Source of the DNA: Sulfitobacter guttiformis
GTDB taxonomy: Bacteria > Pseudomonadota > Alphaproteobacteria > Rhodobacterales > Rhodobacteraceae
DNA length: 64,000 nucleotides
NCBI RefSeq assembly: GCF_003610455.1
Contig: NZ_RAQK01000001.1
Coordinates: forward strand, 2,523,153-2,587,152
Direction: 5' to 3'
Positions 54,943 to 63,832 of the stretch are shown here, in pieces. The stretch's first letter is position 1. Each line of letters opens with the position of its first letter. A model generated the notes under the pieces. That model ran no database searches. It saw only the letters and a list, made by a program, of their open reading frames with translations, and had not been told where the DNA came from. A program made the position numbers and the translations under genes.

Positions 54943-55943
54943 GTGATGCGCAACCCTGCGGCGTCAAAGCGGTGCATTTGGTCCGCGAGCGGCGTCAGAT
55001 AAATCGTATCGCCGTGTTTTGCCGCGATATCGCCGGTGATGCGCACGGTCATCATCTCCATCAATCCAGTGTCATGCACATGAATGAAGGTGTCGGAGCC
55101 CAGATGCTCTGCCACACCCACGCGACCTTTCCAGAGCCCTTCGGTCTTGGACACGGTCAGATGCTCGGGGCGGATGCCGATGGTGGTAGCGTCATGTTTG
55201 GCTGCCTCCGTTCCCTCGATTAGATTCATCTTGGGCGATCCGATAAAGCCCGCCACGAATTTGTTGCGCGGCGTGTGATAAAGCTCCAGCGGGGAGCCGA
55301 CCTGCTCAATCACGCCTGCTTGGAGCACGACGATCTTATCGGCCATTGTCATCGCCTCAACTTGATCATGGGTCACGTAGACCATCGTTGTTTTCAGCTT
55401 TGCATGTAGCTCCATAATTTCGAGCCGCATACCGACACGCAGGGCCGCATCAAGGTTCGAGAGCGGCTCGTCGAACAGGAACGCAGAGGGTTCGCGCACG
55501 ATGGCACGGCCAATGGCCACCCGCTGCCGCTGTCCGCCCGAGAGCTGACCGGGCTTGCGGTCCAGATAATCGGTGAGGTTCAGCGCCGCGGCAGCGGCGT
55601 CGATCTTGGCTTTTTGGGTCGCCTCGTCAAGGCCCGCCATCCGCATCGGGAAGGCGATATTCTTGCGCACGGTCATGTGCGGATAAAGGGCGTAGGATTG
55701 GAACACCATCGCCAGACCCCGTTTGGAGGGGGGCAATGTCGTAGCATCCGTGCCGTCTATGCTGATATGGCCGGAGGTCGTATCCTCCAGACCGGCAATC
55801 AGCCGCAAAAGCGTGGATTTGCCACAGCCCGAGGGACCGACGAAGACGACAAATTCGCCCTCGTTGATGTCGAGGTCCAGCGGCGGGATGACTTGGTTGT
55901 CGCCAAAACTCTTGGTGACCTGATTGAGGGATATCTGGCCCAT
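54939..55943 (-). CDS. smoK: Polyol ABC transporter ATP-binding protein
   Basis: A 334-residue ATPase of the MalK/UgpC type: Walker [19 protein letters not shown]-loop [20 protein letters not shown], signature [16 protein letters not shown], Walker [17 protein letters not shown], and H-loop [13 protein letters not shown]. It has a C-terminal regulatory OB-type domain with GIRPEHL. It powers sugar alcohol uptake with the two permeases upstream. One base separates it from the permease stop. Confidence 0.93.
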   Translation of the reverse strand: MGQISLNQVTKSFGDNQVIPPLDLDINEGEFVVFVGPSGCGKSTLLRLIAGLEDTTSGHISIDGTDATTLPPSKRGLAMVFQSYALYPHMTVRKNIAFPMRMAGLDEATQKAKIDAAAAALNLTDYLDRKPGQLSGGQRQRVAIGRAIVREPSAFLFDEPLSNLDAALRVGMRLEIMELHAKLKTTMVYVTHDQVEAMTMADKIVVLQAGVIEQVGSPLELYHTPRNKFVAGFIGSPKMNLIEGTEAAKHDATTIGIRPEHLTVSKTEGLWKGRVGVAEHLGSDTFIHVHDTGLMEMMTVRITGDIAAKHGDTIYLTPLADQMHRFDAAGLRIT

Positions 55944-55944
55944 A

Positions 55945-56775
55945 TTATTTTACGGCTCCGAATGTGAGGCCCCGAACGAGCTGTTTCTGAGAGAACCAAC
56001 CCATGATTAGGATCGGTGCGATGGCGAGCATGGAAGCCGCCGAAAGCTTGGCGTAGAATAGACCTTCGGGTGCCGAAAAGCTTGCGATGAACGCGGTGAG
56101 AGGCGCTGCATCAACGGTGGTAAGCAGGATGGTCCAGAACGCTTCGTTCCAGGCGAGGATGATGTTGAGCAGAACCGTCGAGGCGATACCGGGCAGGGCC
56201 ATCGGCGTCAGCACATAAAGGATTTCAGATTTCAGACCTGCGCCATCCATACGCGCGGCTTCCAAAATCTCACCGGGGATCTCTTTGAAGTAGGTATATA
56301 GCATCCAGACAATGATCGGCAGATTGATCAGCATCAAAACCACGATCAGCAAAATACGGCTATCCATAACACCCAGCCATTTGGCCAGCAGCACTAGCGG
56401 GTAGAGGACACCGACAGCTGGCAGCATCTTGGTGGAAAGCATCCAGAGCAGGATATCTTTGGTGTTCTTGCCCGGCACAAAAGCCATCGCCCAGGCCGCA
56501 GGCACAGCGATCATGATGCCCAGCACGGTGGAGCCGACGGCGATGATGATCGAATTCATCAGCGCCTTGGGATAGTTGGAGCGCGCCTGCACGTCGATGT
56601 AATTCTCAAGCGTCCAGTCAAAGAAAAGCCAGACAGGCGGATCGGCAATCGCCGTCGCCTCGGATTTGAACGAGGTCAAGAAGGTCCACAGGATCGGGAA
56701 GAACATCATCAGGCCGAAGGTCCACGCAAGGGCGGTCCACATGATTTTCTTCTGAGGTGTGATTGCGCGTGCCAT
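55945..56775 (-). CDS. smoG: Polyol ABC transporter permease (MalG type)
   Basis: A 276-residue membrane protein with six helices. It carries the cytosolic EAA motif [20 protein letters not shown], typical of sugar ABC permeases. The end ([20 protein letters not shown] plus VK) is the classic MalG C-terminus. It forms the pore with the SmoF homologue. GGAGG lies before the ATG. Confidence 0.92.
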   Translation of the reverse strand: MARAITPQKKIMWTALAWTFGLMMFFPILWTFLTSFKSEATAIADPPVWLFFDWTLENYIDVQARSNYPKALMNSIIIAVGSTVLGIMIAVPAAWAMAFVPGKNTKDILLWMLSTKMLPAVGVLYPLVLLAKWLGVMDSRILLIVVLMLINLPIIVWMLYTYFKEIPGEILEAARMDGAGLKSEILYVLTPMALPGIASTVLLNIILAWNEAFWTILLTTVDAAPLTAFIASFSAPEGLFYAKLSAASMLAIAPILIMGWFSQKQLVRGLTFGAVK

Positions 56776-56789
56776 GGTGGTGTCCTCCC

Positions 56790-57656
56790 TTAGCTATCGA
56801 GGTTCTTGCCAACGATCCGCATCAGGAAGATCGCGATGATGTTGGCGAGGATGACAGCGACAATGCCGCCCGCCGAACCCAGACCGATGTTCTGGCTTTC
56901 CAGCACGCGCTGATAGACCAGATAGGTGAGTGTGCGGGTGCCGAATGCGCCGTTTGTGGTGACGAATATCTCGGCAAAGATCGATAAAAGAAAGATCGTC
57001 TGGATCAGGATCACCACCGTGATGGCGCGGCTTAGGTGCGGCAGGATGATAAAGCGAAAGCGCGACCAAGCAGGCGCGCCATCCATCTCGGAGGCTTCCA
57101 GCTGTTCGCTGTCGAGCGATTGCACCGCCGTCAGCAGGATCAGCGTGGCAAAAGGCAGCCACTGCCAGGCAACGATAATGATGATCGAGAACAGCGGCGC
57201 TTGACTGAGAAAGTCAAACGGCTCAAGCCCGAAAAACTTGTAGCCATAAGAAAACAGCCCGTTGTCCACGTTGAAAAACATGTTCTTCCACACCAATGCC
57301 GACACAGTTGGCATGACAAAAAAGGGCGCTATGACAAGGATGCGCACGATGCCTTGGCCGAACATCGGCTTGTCCAGCAAAAGCGCCATGGTGACACCGC
57401 CTGTGATCGTGATCGCGAGGATACTCCCCACCATCCACAGGGTTGTGAACAGCGAGGACAGGAACGAGCTGGAGGTGAGAAAACGCGCATAATTGTCGAA
57501 GCCGATCCAAGGCTCGAAAACGCCGCGCATGGGGCGGTAATCAGCAAAGGAGAAGTACAGCGTCATGCACAGCGGGACCAGCATCCAGACCAGCAAGACA
57601 AAGACTGCCGGAGCGATCATAATACGGGCCGCGGATCTTGAATGTGCTGTCGCCAC
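56790..57656 (-). CDS. smoF: Polyol ABC transporter permease (MalF type)
   Basis: I start at GTG 57656 (MATAHSRSAARIMIAPAVFV) since GGAG is eight bases upstream. The open frame extends 39 codons further but would overlap the hairpin region after the binding-protein gene. The 288-residue product has six helices, with RIMIAPAVFVLLVWMLVPLC first. Its EAA motif is SEQLEASEMDGAPAWSRFRF. It is 14 bases from the next permease gene. Confidence 0.92.
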   Translation of the reverse strand: MATAHSRSAARIMIAPAVFVLLVWMLVPLCMTLYFSFADYRPMRGVFEPWIGFDNYARFLTSSSFLSSLFTTLWMVGSILAITITGGVTMALLLDKPMFGQGIVRILVIAPFFVMPTVSALVWKNMFFNVDNGLFSYGYKFFGLEPFDFLSQAPLFSIIIIVAWQWLPFATLILLTAVQSLDSEQLEASEMDGAPAWSRFRFIILPHLSRAITVVILIQTIFLLSIFAEIFVTTNGAFGTRTLTYLVYQRVLESQNIGLGSAGGIVAVILANIIAIFLMRIVGKNLDS

Positions 57657-57760
57657 GGGAAGGCTCCTCAGTCTTGTTCGGGGTTGAGACGATCTGGGAC
57701 TTGCGACAATACCGAGTGGAATTCGCGGAAGGCTCAGAAAAGGGGTGGGGTAGGAGGGGT

Positions 57761-57788
57761 CCAAGCGGCGCAATGGCGCGCCGCTTGG
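57761..57788 (-). promoter_or_regulatory. Intra-operon hairpin between binding-protein and permease genes
   Basis: CCAAGCGGCG and CGCCGCTTGG form a perfect ten-base stem with an eight-base loop, just after the binding-protein stop. No T-run follows on the transcribed strand. Such hairpins protect the upstream mRNA and allow more binding protein than permease to be made. Confidence 0.6.
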
Positions 57789-57803
57789 CCGAAGTGCAAG
57801 GGT

Positions 57804-59123
57804 TCAGTAGCCCGCAGCTTCGATTTCTTCGACCGTCAACTCTTGTGCTGCGGCAAGGGCCTGCGCCGCTGTCTGGTTGCCGGCAAGTGCGTCAGAGAAC
57901 TGCTGGCCCACCTGGTTTGCGATGCCTGCAAACTCGGGGATCGCAACAAACTGGACACCTGTATAGGGCACCGGATCAACCGTCGGATTGGTCGGATCGG
58001 CGGAGTTGATGCTTTGCAGTGTCATGGCCGCAAAGGGGGCAGCATCCAGATACTCTTGGTTCTCATAGAGTGATGTCCGCGTGCCGGGAGGGACGTTTGC
58101 CCAACCCTCATTGGCGGCGACCAGCTCGGTATAGCTCTTGCTTGTTGCCCAGCTCACGAACTTCTTGGCGGCGTCCTGCTTCTCGGAGGACTTGGGAATG
58201 GCCAGTGACCACGCCCAAAGCCAGTTGCCACGCGGGCCAAGGCCGTTGTCCGGCGCCAGCGCAAAGCCGACACTGTCCGCAACGGTAGAGTCCGCGCCCG
58301 TCACAAAGGATGCCGCAACAGTTGCGTCGATCCACATGCCGCATTTGCCCTGCTGGAACAATGTCAGGTTCTCGTTGAAGCCGTTGTTGGCGGCACCATT
58401 GGGGCCGGACTCGTTCATCATGCCCAGATAAAAGTCGAGCGTGTCTGCCCAAGGTTGAGTGTCGAACTGTGCGTTCCAGTCCTCATCGAACCAGCGTGCG
58501 CCAAATGAGTTGGACATGGCAGTCAGAAACGCCATGTTCTCCCCCCATCCTGCCTTGCCTCGTGCGCAGATACCGTTGATCTCGTTGTCACGGTCGGTCA
58601 TTGCGGCAGCCGCTTCGCGGATGAACGTCCATGTGGGCGCATCGGGCATTTCCAGCCCTGCTTTCTCCATCAGGTCCGTGCGGTACATTACCATTGAGGA
58701 TTCACCATAGAACGGTGCGGCATAGAGGTTGCCGTCTACCGTCAGACCGCCCGCAATCGCAGGCAGCAGATCGCCCGCATCCCAGTCGTCGGCCATACCG
58801 TCGTTGAGAGACACCAGCCAATCGTTGTTGCCCCAGATCGGGACTTCGTAGGTGCCGATTGTCATCACGTCATAAGCACCGCCACCGGTGGAGATGTCGG
58901 TCGTCACGTTCTGGCGCAGAACATTCTCTTCCAGCGTGACCCATTCGAGTGCGATGTCGGGGTTCTTATCGGTGAAGTCAGCGGTGAGACCCTGCATGCG
59001 GATCATGTCGCCGTTGTTCACGGTCGCAATTGTGAGTGTCGTGACCTGATCCTGTGCGGCTGCGATACCGACAGTCAGGCCAAGCCCCACTACAGTGCTC
59101 AGCAGTGTTCTTTTAATAGACAT
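57804..59123 (-). CDS. smoE: Polyol-binding periplasmic protein of ABC transporter
   Basis: A 439-residue extracellular solute-binding protein (family 1). The signal peptide is MSIKRTLLSTVVGLGLTVGI, then AAAQ. The mature protein has FTDKNPDIALEWVTLEENVL, GGGAYDVMTIGTYEVPIWGN, PFYGESSMVMYRTDLMEKAG and WLWAWSLAIPKSSEKQDAAK. These match the sorbitol/mannitol-binding SmoE group. GGGAGG precedes the ATG. It is first gene of the operon after a LacI-type operator and a good -35/-10 pair. Confidence 0.93.
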   Translation of the reverse strand: MSIKRTLLSTVVGLGLTVGIAAAQDQVTTLTIATVNNGDMIRMQGLTADFTDKNPDIALEWVTLEENVLRQNVTTDISTGGGAYDVMTIGTYEVPIWGNNDWLVSLNDGMADDWDAGDLLPAIAGGLTVDGNLYAAPFYGESSMVMYRTDLMEKAGLEMPDAPTWTFIREAAAAMTDRDNEINGICARGKAGWGENMAFLTAMSNSFGARWFDEDWNAQFDTQPWADTLDFYLGMMNESGPNGAANNGFNENLTLFQQGKCGMWIDATVAASFVTGADSTVADSVGFALAPDNGLGPRGNWLWAWSLAIPKSSEKQDAAKKFVSWATSKSYTELVAANEGWANVPPGTRTSLYENQEYLDAAPFAAMTLQSINSADPTNPTVDPVPYTGVQFVAIPEFAGIANQVGQQFSDALAGNQTAAQALAAAQELTVEEIEAAGY

Positions 59124-59138
59124 GAACGTCCTCCCTTT

Positions 59139-59152
59139 TTTACATGCGTAAA
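59139..59152. promoter_or_regulatory. LacI-family operator before smoE
   Basis: TTTACATGCGTAAA, an inverted repeat TTTAC-N4-GTAAA. It overlaps the downstream edge of the smoE -10 element (minus strand) and so would block transcription. A copy with a one-base different centre lies before the regulator gene. Confidence 0.65.
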
Positions 59153-59180
59153 GATTGCGGGTGACTGAGATTCAAGTCAA
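59152..59180 (-). promoter_or_regulatory. Promoter of the polyol operon
   Basis: On the minus strand TTGACT (59175-59180), 17 bases, then CAATCT (59152-59157). It lies 29-57 bases upstream of the smoE start. Confidence 0.5.
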
Positions 59181-59202
59181 GCTATTTTTTAAGCGATGCT
59201 TT

Positions 59203-59219
59203 TGCTGCAATGCAGCAAT
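59203..59219. terminator. Perfect palindrome after lacI-type gene
   Basis: TTGCTGCAATGCAGCAA, 17 bases, nine bases beyond the regulator stop. On the minus strand it is followed by a purine-rich stretch and then TTAAAAAATAG, so it is a weak terminator or another operator. Confidence 0.4.
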
Positions 59220-59227
59220 TTTAGGCG

Positions 59228-60262
59228 CTATGCGGATTCGCGCAATTTCAACTCGCCATCAAAGAGCGTGATTTCAGGCTCATCCCCTGAAACCTCCCCG
59301 CGAATGATCTGCATGATCCTTGAAACGGCTTCCTCGCCAATGGCATCCGTGTTTTGGGCAACGGTGGTGAGTGCGGGGGTCAGAAAGGGGCACAGCGGGT
59401 AATCATCGTGCCCCGCGATCCGCAATCCGCCCTTTGTACCGCGCGAAGGGGAGAGCCCATGCTGCGCTGCCGCGCGGAGAGCGCCGATCGCGACACGGTC
59501 ATTCGCGCAGAGAATCGAGCGATCCGTCAAGCGTCCTTGCGCAAACGCATCCCCCAGAACAGCCTCTCCATGCTCTTCGAAATACCCGTTTTCCCTGACC
59601 GCTTCGGTCCCAAGAATTTCCGGCTCAAACCCCAATTTCTCCATACGCGCGATATATGCGACTTCGCGCTCAAGGGCGTTGAAATTGACCCGCGGCATGG
59701 CGAGAAAAGCGGGAGGGTCGCCGACCCGACATAGGTATTCAGTAATTAACCCAGTACTTTGGGTGTGGTTTGACCCCACAAAATCAACGTTCGGCATTGA
59801 TTTGGGGCGCGAATCCAGCAACACAAAAGGCATCCGTGATTTGAGCCGCAGATGCACAGACTGGTCACTCTGATCGCCCAGCGGAGCCACAAGGGCCCCA
59901 TCGACATTCATCGACATCAGGGTCTCGGCGGCACGCGCTTCGATCGCGGGATCGGAGTGGGAGCATTGTGTGATAACGGTCATGCCCGCTTCAAAGGCGG
60001 CGACTTCAACAGATTGCAGGAGCTTGGTGAAGAACAGGTCATTAAGATAAGGAATGATGACCCCTATAATGCCTGTCGTCTTGCGGTTCAGGCGGGTCGC
60101 GAAGAAATTTGGAACATATTCAACGCGCTCGAGTCCTGCTTGGATACGTTCGACTGTCTTTGTCTTGACCGAGCCCGGATCCTGAAAAAAACGCGAGAGG
60201 GTTGGCCTTGATACGCCAATTGCGACCGACAATTCTTCCATAGTCTTAATGCGGGGCTTCAT
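59228..60262 (-). CDS. LacI-family transcriptional regulator of polyol genes
   Basis: A 344-residue regulator. The N-terminal HTH and hinge read MKPRIKTMEELSVAIGVSRP, TLSRFFQDPGSVKTKTVERI and GLERVEYVPNFFATRLNRK. The sugar-binding domain has TGIIGVIIPYLNDLFFTKLL and DRSILCANDRVAIGALRAAA. It likely represses the operon until a polyol binds. Its own upstream region has the same operator, suggesting autoregulation. It could read through into smoE, as the genes are in the same direction 104 bases apart. Confidence 0.92.
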   Translation of the reverse strand: MKPRIKTMEELSVAIGVSRPTLSRFFQDPGSVKTKTVERIQAGLERVEYVPNFFATRLNRKTTGIIGVIIPYLNDLFFTKLLQSVEVAAFEAGMTVITQCSHSDPAIEARAAETLMSMNVDGALVAPLGDQSDQSVHLRLKSRMPFVLLDSRPKSMPNVDFVGSNHTQSTGLITEYLCRVGDPPAFLAMPRVNFNALEREVAYIARMEKLGFEPEILGTEAVRENGYFEEHGEAVLGDAFAQGRLTDRSILCANDRVAIGALRAAAQHGLSPSRGTKGGLRIAGHDDYPLCPFLTPALTTVAQNTDAIGEEAVSRIMQIIRGEVSGDEPEITLFDGELKLRESA

Positions 60263-60736
60263 GGTTTCAGCGTCCTTTGATCGGTGTCTGACCTATCATA
60301 TAGGCCTGAGGGTGCGCGTCGAGATAAATTTACGCTTGTAAATTAATTTTGACCCTTTCTTTTACATATTGGGTGTGAAGGTGGCATTTAAAGCAATGCA
60401 AGTTGCTCTTAGATTGAGTTTGGTCAGACGTATTGATCCAGTAAAAACCTGCTCATGCTCTACTGAAGAAAAATGGCGATGAGCATGCAATGCACGGGAG
60501 CAGTGAACGTTTGAGGCTGCCCTGGAATATCCGACAGTCATGCATCAGGCTGCATTGGTGAGTTTGGGCTCGAACGGCGGAAAGCGGACCTTCGCTGCAA
60601 GCGCGAAATCTGAGATCAGCATGCGAAGATGCAGACCCTCAATATAGAAATTGTATGCATGTGTATTGGAAGCCCGCTCTGAGCCCTTACTACCATTTGA
60701 TTGACGCGCGATCTTCCCGGCGATAGCAAGTATTTC
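60263..60736. other. Intergenic between lacI-type gene and trpS leader
   Basis: About 470 bases with no supported gene. It contains the LacI-type operator at 60,329 and an inverted copy of the GAAGGTCCG motif at 60,585-60,593. Confidence 0.45.
60329..60342. promoter_or_regulatory. LacI-family operator before the regulator gene
   Basis: TTTACGCTTGTAAA, matching the smoE operator (TTTACGCATGTAAA when read on the minus strand) in 13 of 14 bases. It is 67 bases upstream of the regulator start. Confidence 0.65.
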
Positions 60737-60784
60737 ATGGAAAACACGATAATCATCGCAATGAATTGGTGGCTGGCCTCCTGA
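60737..60784 (+). CDS. trpS leader peptide with tandem Trp codons
   Basis: Reads MENTIIIAMNWWLAS, stop. Two adjacent TGG codons lie at 60,767-60,772, four codons before the end; an internal ATG gives MNWWLAS. Tandem Trp codons in such a short frame directly upstream of a Trp-tRNA synthetase gene, with alternative hairpins following, fit a ribosome-mediated attenuator. The ribosome site is not strong. Confidence 0.65.
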   Translation: MENTIIIAMNWWLAS

Positions 60785-60845
60785 CAGGGTGGCCGGATTA
60801 CCAAACGTATTCCGAGGCCGCCGCATGGGCGGCCTATTGTTTTCC
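60773..60845 (+). promoter_or_regulatory. Trp-responsive transcription attenuator of trpS
   Basis: Four segments can pair in exclusive ways. CTGGCC (60773-60778) pairs with GGCCGG (60791-60796). GGTGGCC (60788-60794) pairs with GGCCGCC (60816-60822). AGGCCGCC (60815-60822) pairs with GGCGGCCT (60828-60835), the last with a five-base loop and followed by ATTGTTTT, a terminator. Stalling at the Trp codons would cover segment 1 and favour 2:3, allowing trpS transcription when charged tRNA-Trp is low. Confidence 0.65.
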
Positions 60846-60888
60846 AAGCTTCCCAATGCACCGCCTCTCGTTTCAGGGGAAGAAGCAA

Positions 60889-61890
60889 ATGAACAGACCA
60901 ACTATTCTGACCGGCGACCGCACAACGGGACCGCTTCACATCGGGCACTATGCAGGCTCGCTTGCAAACCGGCTGCGCTATCAGGACAGCCATGAACAAT
61001 TTCTTTTGCTGGCTGATACCCAGGCTCTAACCGACAACGCCAATGATACGGAGAAGGTGCGGCGAAGCGTGATCGAGGTCGCGCTGGATTATCTGGCCGT
61101 GGGCATTGATCCCGCGCGCACGACCATCTGTCTGCAATCACACCTGCCGGCGCTGGCCGAGTTGTCGATGCTCTACCTAAACTTTGTCACGGTCGCGCGG
61201 CTCGAACGAAACCCGACGATCAAAGACGAGATCCGCGCCCGCGGATTCGGGCGCGATATTCCGGCTGGATTTCTGTGCTATCCGGCAGCGCAGGCGGCGG
61301 ACATCACGGCCTTCAAGGCGACCATCGTGCCGGTCGGTGAGGATCAGGCCCCGCTCATCGAGCAAACGAACGAGATCGTGCGGCGCATCAACGCAACAGC
61401 AGGCAGCTCCGTTCTGCCCGAGGCGCAGGCGATCATCCCCAAGTTGGGCCGGTTGCCTGGTATCGACGGCAAGGCCAAGATGTCTAAATCCGGAGGCAAC
61501 GCAATCGCTCTGTCCGCATCTTCGGAGCAGATCCGAAGTGCCGTCAAAGCGATGTTCACAGATCCGAACCACCTGCGCGTTAAAGACCCGGGCTGCATTG
61601 AAGGCAATGTGGTCTTCACCTATCTTGACGCCTTCGATCAGGACCAGGACGGGCTTGCCGAGCTCAAGGGACAATATCAGCGCGGCGGGCTTGGCGATGG
61701 CAAGATCAAGGCGCGTCTGGAAGCGATCCTTCAGGAGCTCATAGGCCCAATTCGCCAGCGTAGGGCACAGCTTGCCGAGGACCGAGGCTACATTCTTGAG
61801 GTGATCAAAGAAGGCACGGCACGGGCGCGCGACCGCACTGAGGCGACAAAGCGGGATGTGGTGAGTGCCTTGGGCCTATTCCAATTGTAG
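60889..61890 (+). CDS. trpS: Tryptophanyl-tRNA synthetase
   Basis: From ATG 60889 (AGGGGAAGAAGC just upstream; the frame stays open leftward through the attenuator, which is not coding) the product has 333 residues. It is a class I synthetase: HIGH-like PLHIGHYAGSLANRL near residue 17, LLADTQALTDNAND, GEDQAPLIEQTNEIVRRIN, and the signature loop GKAKMSKSGGNAI near 196. It charges tRNA-Trp. Its isolated position beside a sugar operon and an integrase suggests a second, inducible copy. Such copies can give resistance to TrpRS inhibitors such as indolmycin, but this is inference. Confidence 0.93.
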   Translation: MNRPTILTGDRTTGPLHIGHYAGSLANRLRYQDSHEQFLLLADTQALTDNANDTEKVRRSVIEVALDYLAVGIDPARTTICLQSHLPALAELSMLYLNFVTVARLERNPTIKDEIRARGFGRDIPAGFLCYPAAQAADITAFKATIVPVGEDQAPLIEQTNEIVRRINATAGSSVLPEAQAIIPKLGRLPGIDGKAKMSKSGGNAIALSASSEQIRSAVKAMFTDPNHLRVKDPGCIEGNVVFTYLDAFDQDQDGLAELKGQYQRGGLGDGKIKARLEAILQELIGPIRQRRAQLAEDRGYILEVIKEGTARARDRTEATKRDVVSALGLFQL

Positions 61891-62180
61891 ATCAGCACGG
61901 GCGGGCGATCCGGATGAAGGTCCGTTTCGCCCGCACTGTGGACCTTTGGGTAGTCAGATTGCTGCACAAACGACGAATGACCGCTTTGGGGACGCCGCAC
62001 CGCTGCTTTAAAAACCAGCACGAAGGTCCGTTAAGGGCCGTTGAAATCGACGCATGCGTTCCCCTTGAAAGCGGCTTTCTACACTGCCGCATGGCGGCTC
62101 CGAGCCCGGAGCGGTCAGACTGTCCTGCCTTTTTGTCTCCGAAGTTCCGGCCTCTGCGTTCGATCGCGAAGCTGGCGTGA
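61891..62180. other. Intergenic with two GAAGGTCCG motifs
   Basis: About 290 bases between convergent genes. Copies of GAAGGTCCG occur at 61,916-61,924 and 62,022-62,030. No gene seen. Confidence 0.5.
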
Positions 62181-63572
62181 TCAGAATAGATATGCAAATG
62201 TAACGAGCCAGACCGACAACACAACGCCACAGATCAACGTGTAGGCACCATTCCACACCAATCCGACGCGGGTTGCGCTTATACCGCCAAATGAACCTAT
62301 CAGAAGGGTCGTCGCCGTGAATGGCGAACTCGCACCGCTCAGCGCCCATCCCGATGTGATCGCGACAACGATCGCTATCGGCTGCACTCCAAGATCAGTG
62401 GCTGTCGGAATGAGCGGCGCAATCAGCGTAACGGCAAGGATGGGGTTCATGCCGATCTGTCCAGCCAACGGGATGATCCAGACTAACGATACCAGAATGA
62501 TCCAGGCCGGTAGGTAAGACGGGTCGAACCCGGTCGCCTGCATCATTGGAGCAAACAGTTGCGACCCCGCTGTGCCAATGAAACCCGCCATCATCAGCAA
62601 GGTCAGCTCCCCACGATAGCTGGGAAGCTCTTGCAGCACGTAAGCCTTGATATGTCCGCACGTGGTAGAAACTGGATTTTCGTTCCAATGCTGAAGAAGC
62701 ATCCAAACAACCGCGATGCAAGGCACTAGGATAGCGACAATACCCACCACTCGAACCTGTGTCAGCGCGCTCAGTGTCACCACGCCAACGAGCAAAACCG
62801 CCAACAATAGCGCCAGCGGTAGCATCGTTGCCCAGGTTCCTTCCGGGGCGCTGCGGACCGGCTTAACTGTCAGCCGAGGCTTGAAGATCGAGTCAAGTGA
62901 CCAGCCGATCCCTGCAAGCAGGAACGATGTGATCAAGCCTGGAACCAATGCCTCGCCCCAGCTGGTGTCCGGAATGACGCTGACAGTGATCGCAACCGCA
63001 AAGGAAAGCGGCGACCATGGCAAGGCCGAGACAAAGGCGCGTTGAATTGCTAGAAGCATCCGCCGAATACGGTGCCTGCGGATTTCCAGATTGGGTTCGG
63101 AGTTCGCATTGGCTGTCGCCAGCGAACCAAGCAGTTGAAGCGACCCGTAGTTCAGAAGTAAGGCAAACGCTTGGCCGCCAACGGTCAATGCTGCATAGCG
63201 CCTGCCAGGGGGCTGACCTGCGAGGAAGGTTCCGGCTCGCTGGATCGCCGGAGATGTCTGCGCCACCGTACGAAGCGTTGACAGCGCGGTGAAAAAGGCG
63301 CCGATGAACGCAGCGGTTTCGAGCCCGCGCGTAATGATCAAGCGCCAATCAGTGTTCGTGGCAACCAGCGAGATACTGATGAGCATGGCCACGGCGACAA
63401 ACGCCTTGCGGGACCATCGCACCTGAAAAAGAAGGATCGCAACGACGACAAGAACGAGAAGCGGTTTGGCAGGCTGCGTCCACTCTGCGACACCCCATTC
63501 CCTGCAAATTACAAGCGCTGTGATAGCGCAAAGCAGAAGACCGACCGTTCTGTTTGCCAAACCGCCCATCAA
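62181..63572 (-). CDS. Multi-spanning membrane permease, substrate unknown
   Basis: A 463-residue very hydrophobic protein with about 12 helices. The first half has GGQAFALLLNYGSLQLLGSL and SALPWSPLSFAVAITVSVIP. The second has MMAGFIGTAGSQLFAPMMQA, IPLAGQIGMNPILAVTLIAP and TSGWALSGASSPFTATTLLI. Paired Gly/Asn-Pro motifs in re-entrant positions are like ion-transporter superfamily carriers (anion or organic acid permeases). I cannot name the family with confidence. It is convergent with trpS and not coupled to it. Confidence 0.7.
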   Translation of the reverse strand: MMGGLANRTVGLLLCAITALVICREWGVAEWTQPAKPLLVLVVVAILLFQVRWSRKAFVAVAMLISISLVATNTDWRLIITRGLETAAFIGAFFTALSTLRTVAQTSPAIQRAGTFLAGQPPGRRYAALTVGGQAFALLLNYGSLQLLGSLATANANSEPNLEIRRHRIRRMLLAIQRAFVSALPWSPLSFAVAITVSVIPDTSWGEALVPGLITSFLLAGIGWSLDSIFKPRLTVKPVRSAPEGTWATMLPLALLLAVLLVGVVTLSALTQVRVVGIVAILVPCIAVVWMLLQHWNENPVSTTCGHIKAYVLQELPSYRGELTLLMMAGFIGTAGSQLFAPMMQATGFDPSYLPAWIILVSLVWIIPLAGQIGMNPILAVTLIAPLIPTATDLGVQPIAIVVAITSGWALSGASSPFTATTLLIGSFGGISATRVGLVWNGAYTLICGVVLSVWLVTFAYLF

Positions 63573-63832
63573 AATGACCTTCTGTACACTAATAAGTTTT
63601 TAGTGTGCGGGCTGTTAGCACAAGTTGCAAGTTGTGACCGCACAGCGAGATCCTCTTCATCCCGCGACGATACGATGACGTTCATCGAATGTGTTTTGTC
63701 CCATAGCCGACAATCAAGCCGCCAGAATGCTGCAAAATGCGCGAATGGCCGCAACGCGAAAGCTGCGACGCAGCGTCCCAAGGATCGGCCAATGGCCGGT
63801 TTGGGCCGTCCTTGCCGAACGACCTATTTAGA

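Noticed and set aside
60766..60888. In-frame N-terminal extension of trpS
   Set aside because: The extension would translate the attenuator hairpins and lacks a ribosome site; class I TrpRS proteins begin close to the HIGH motif as from 60889.
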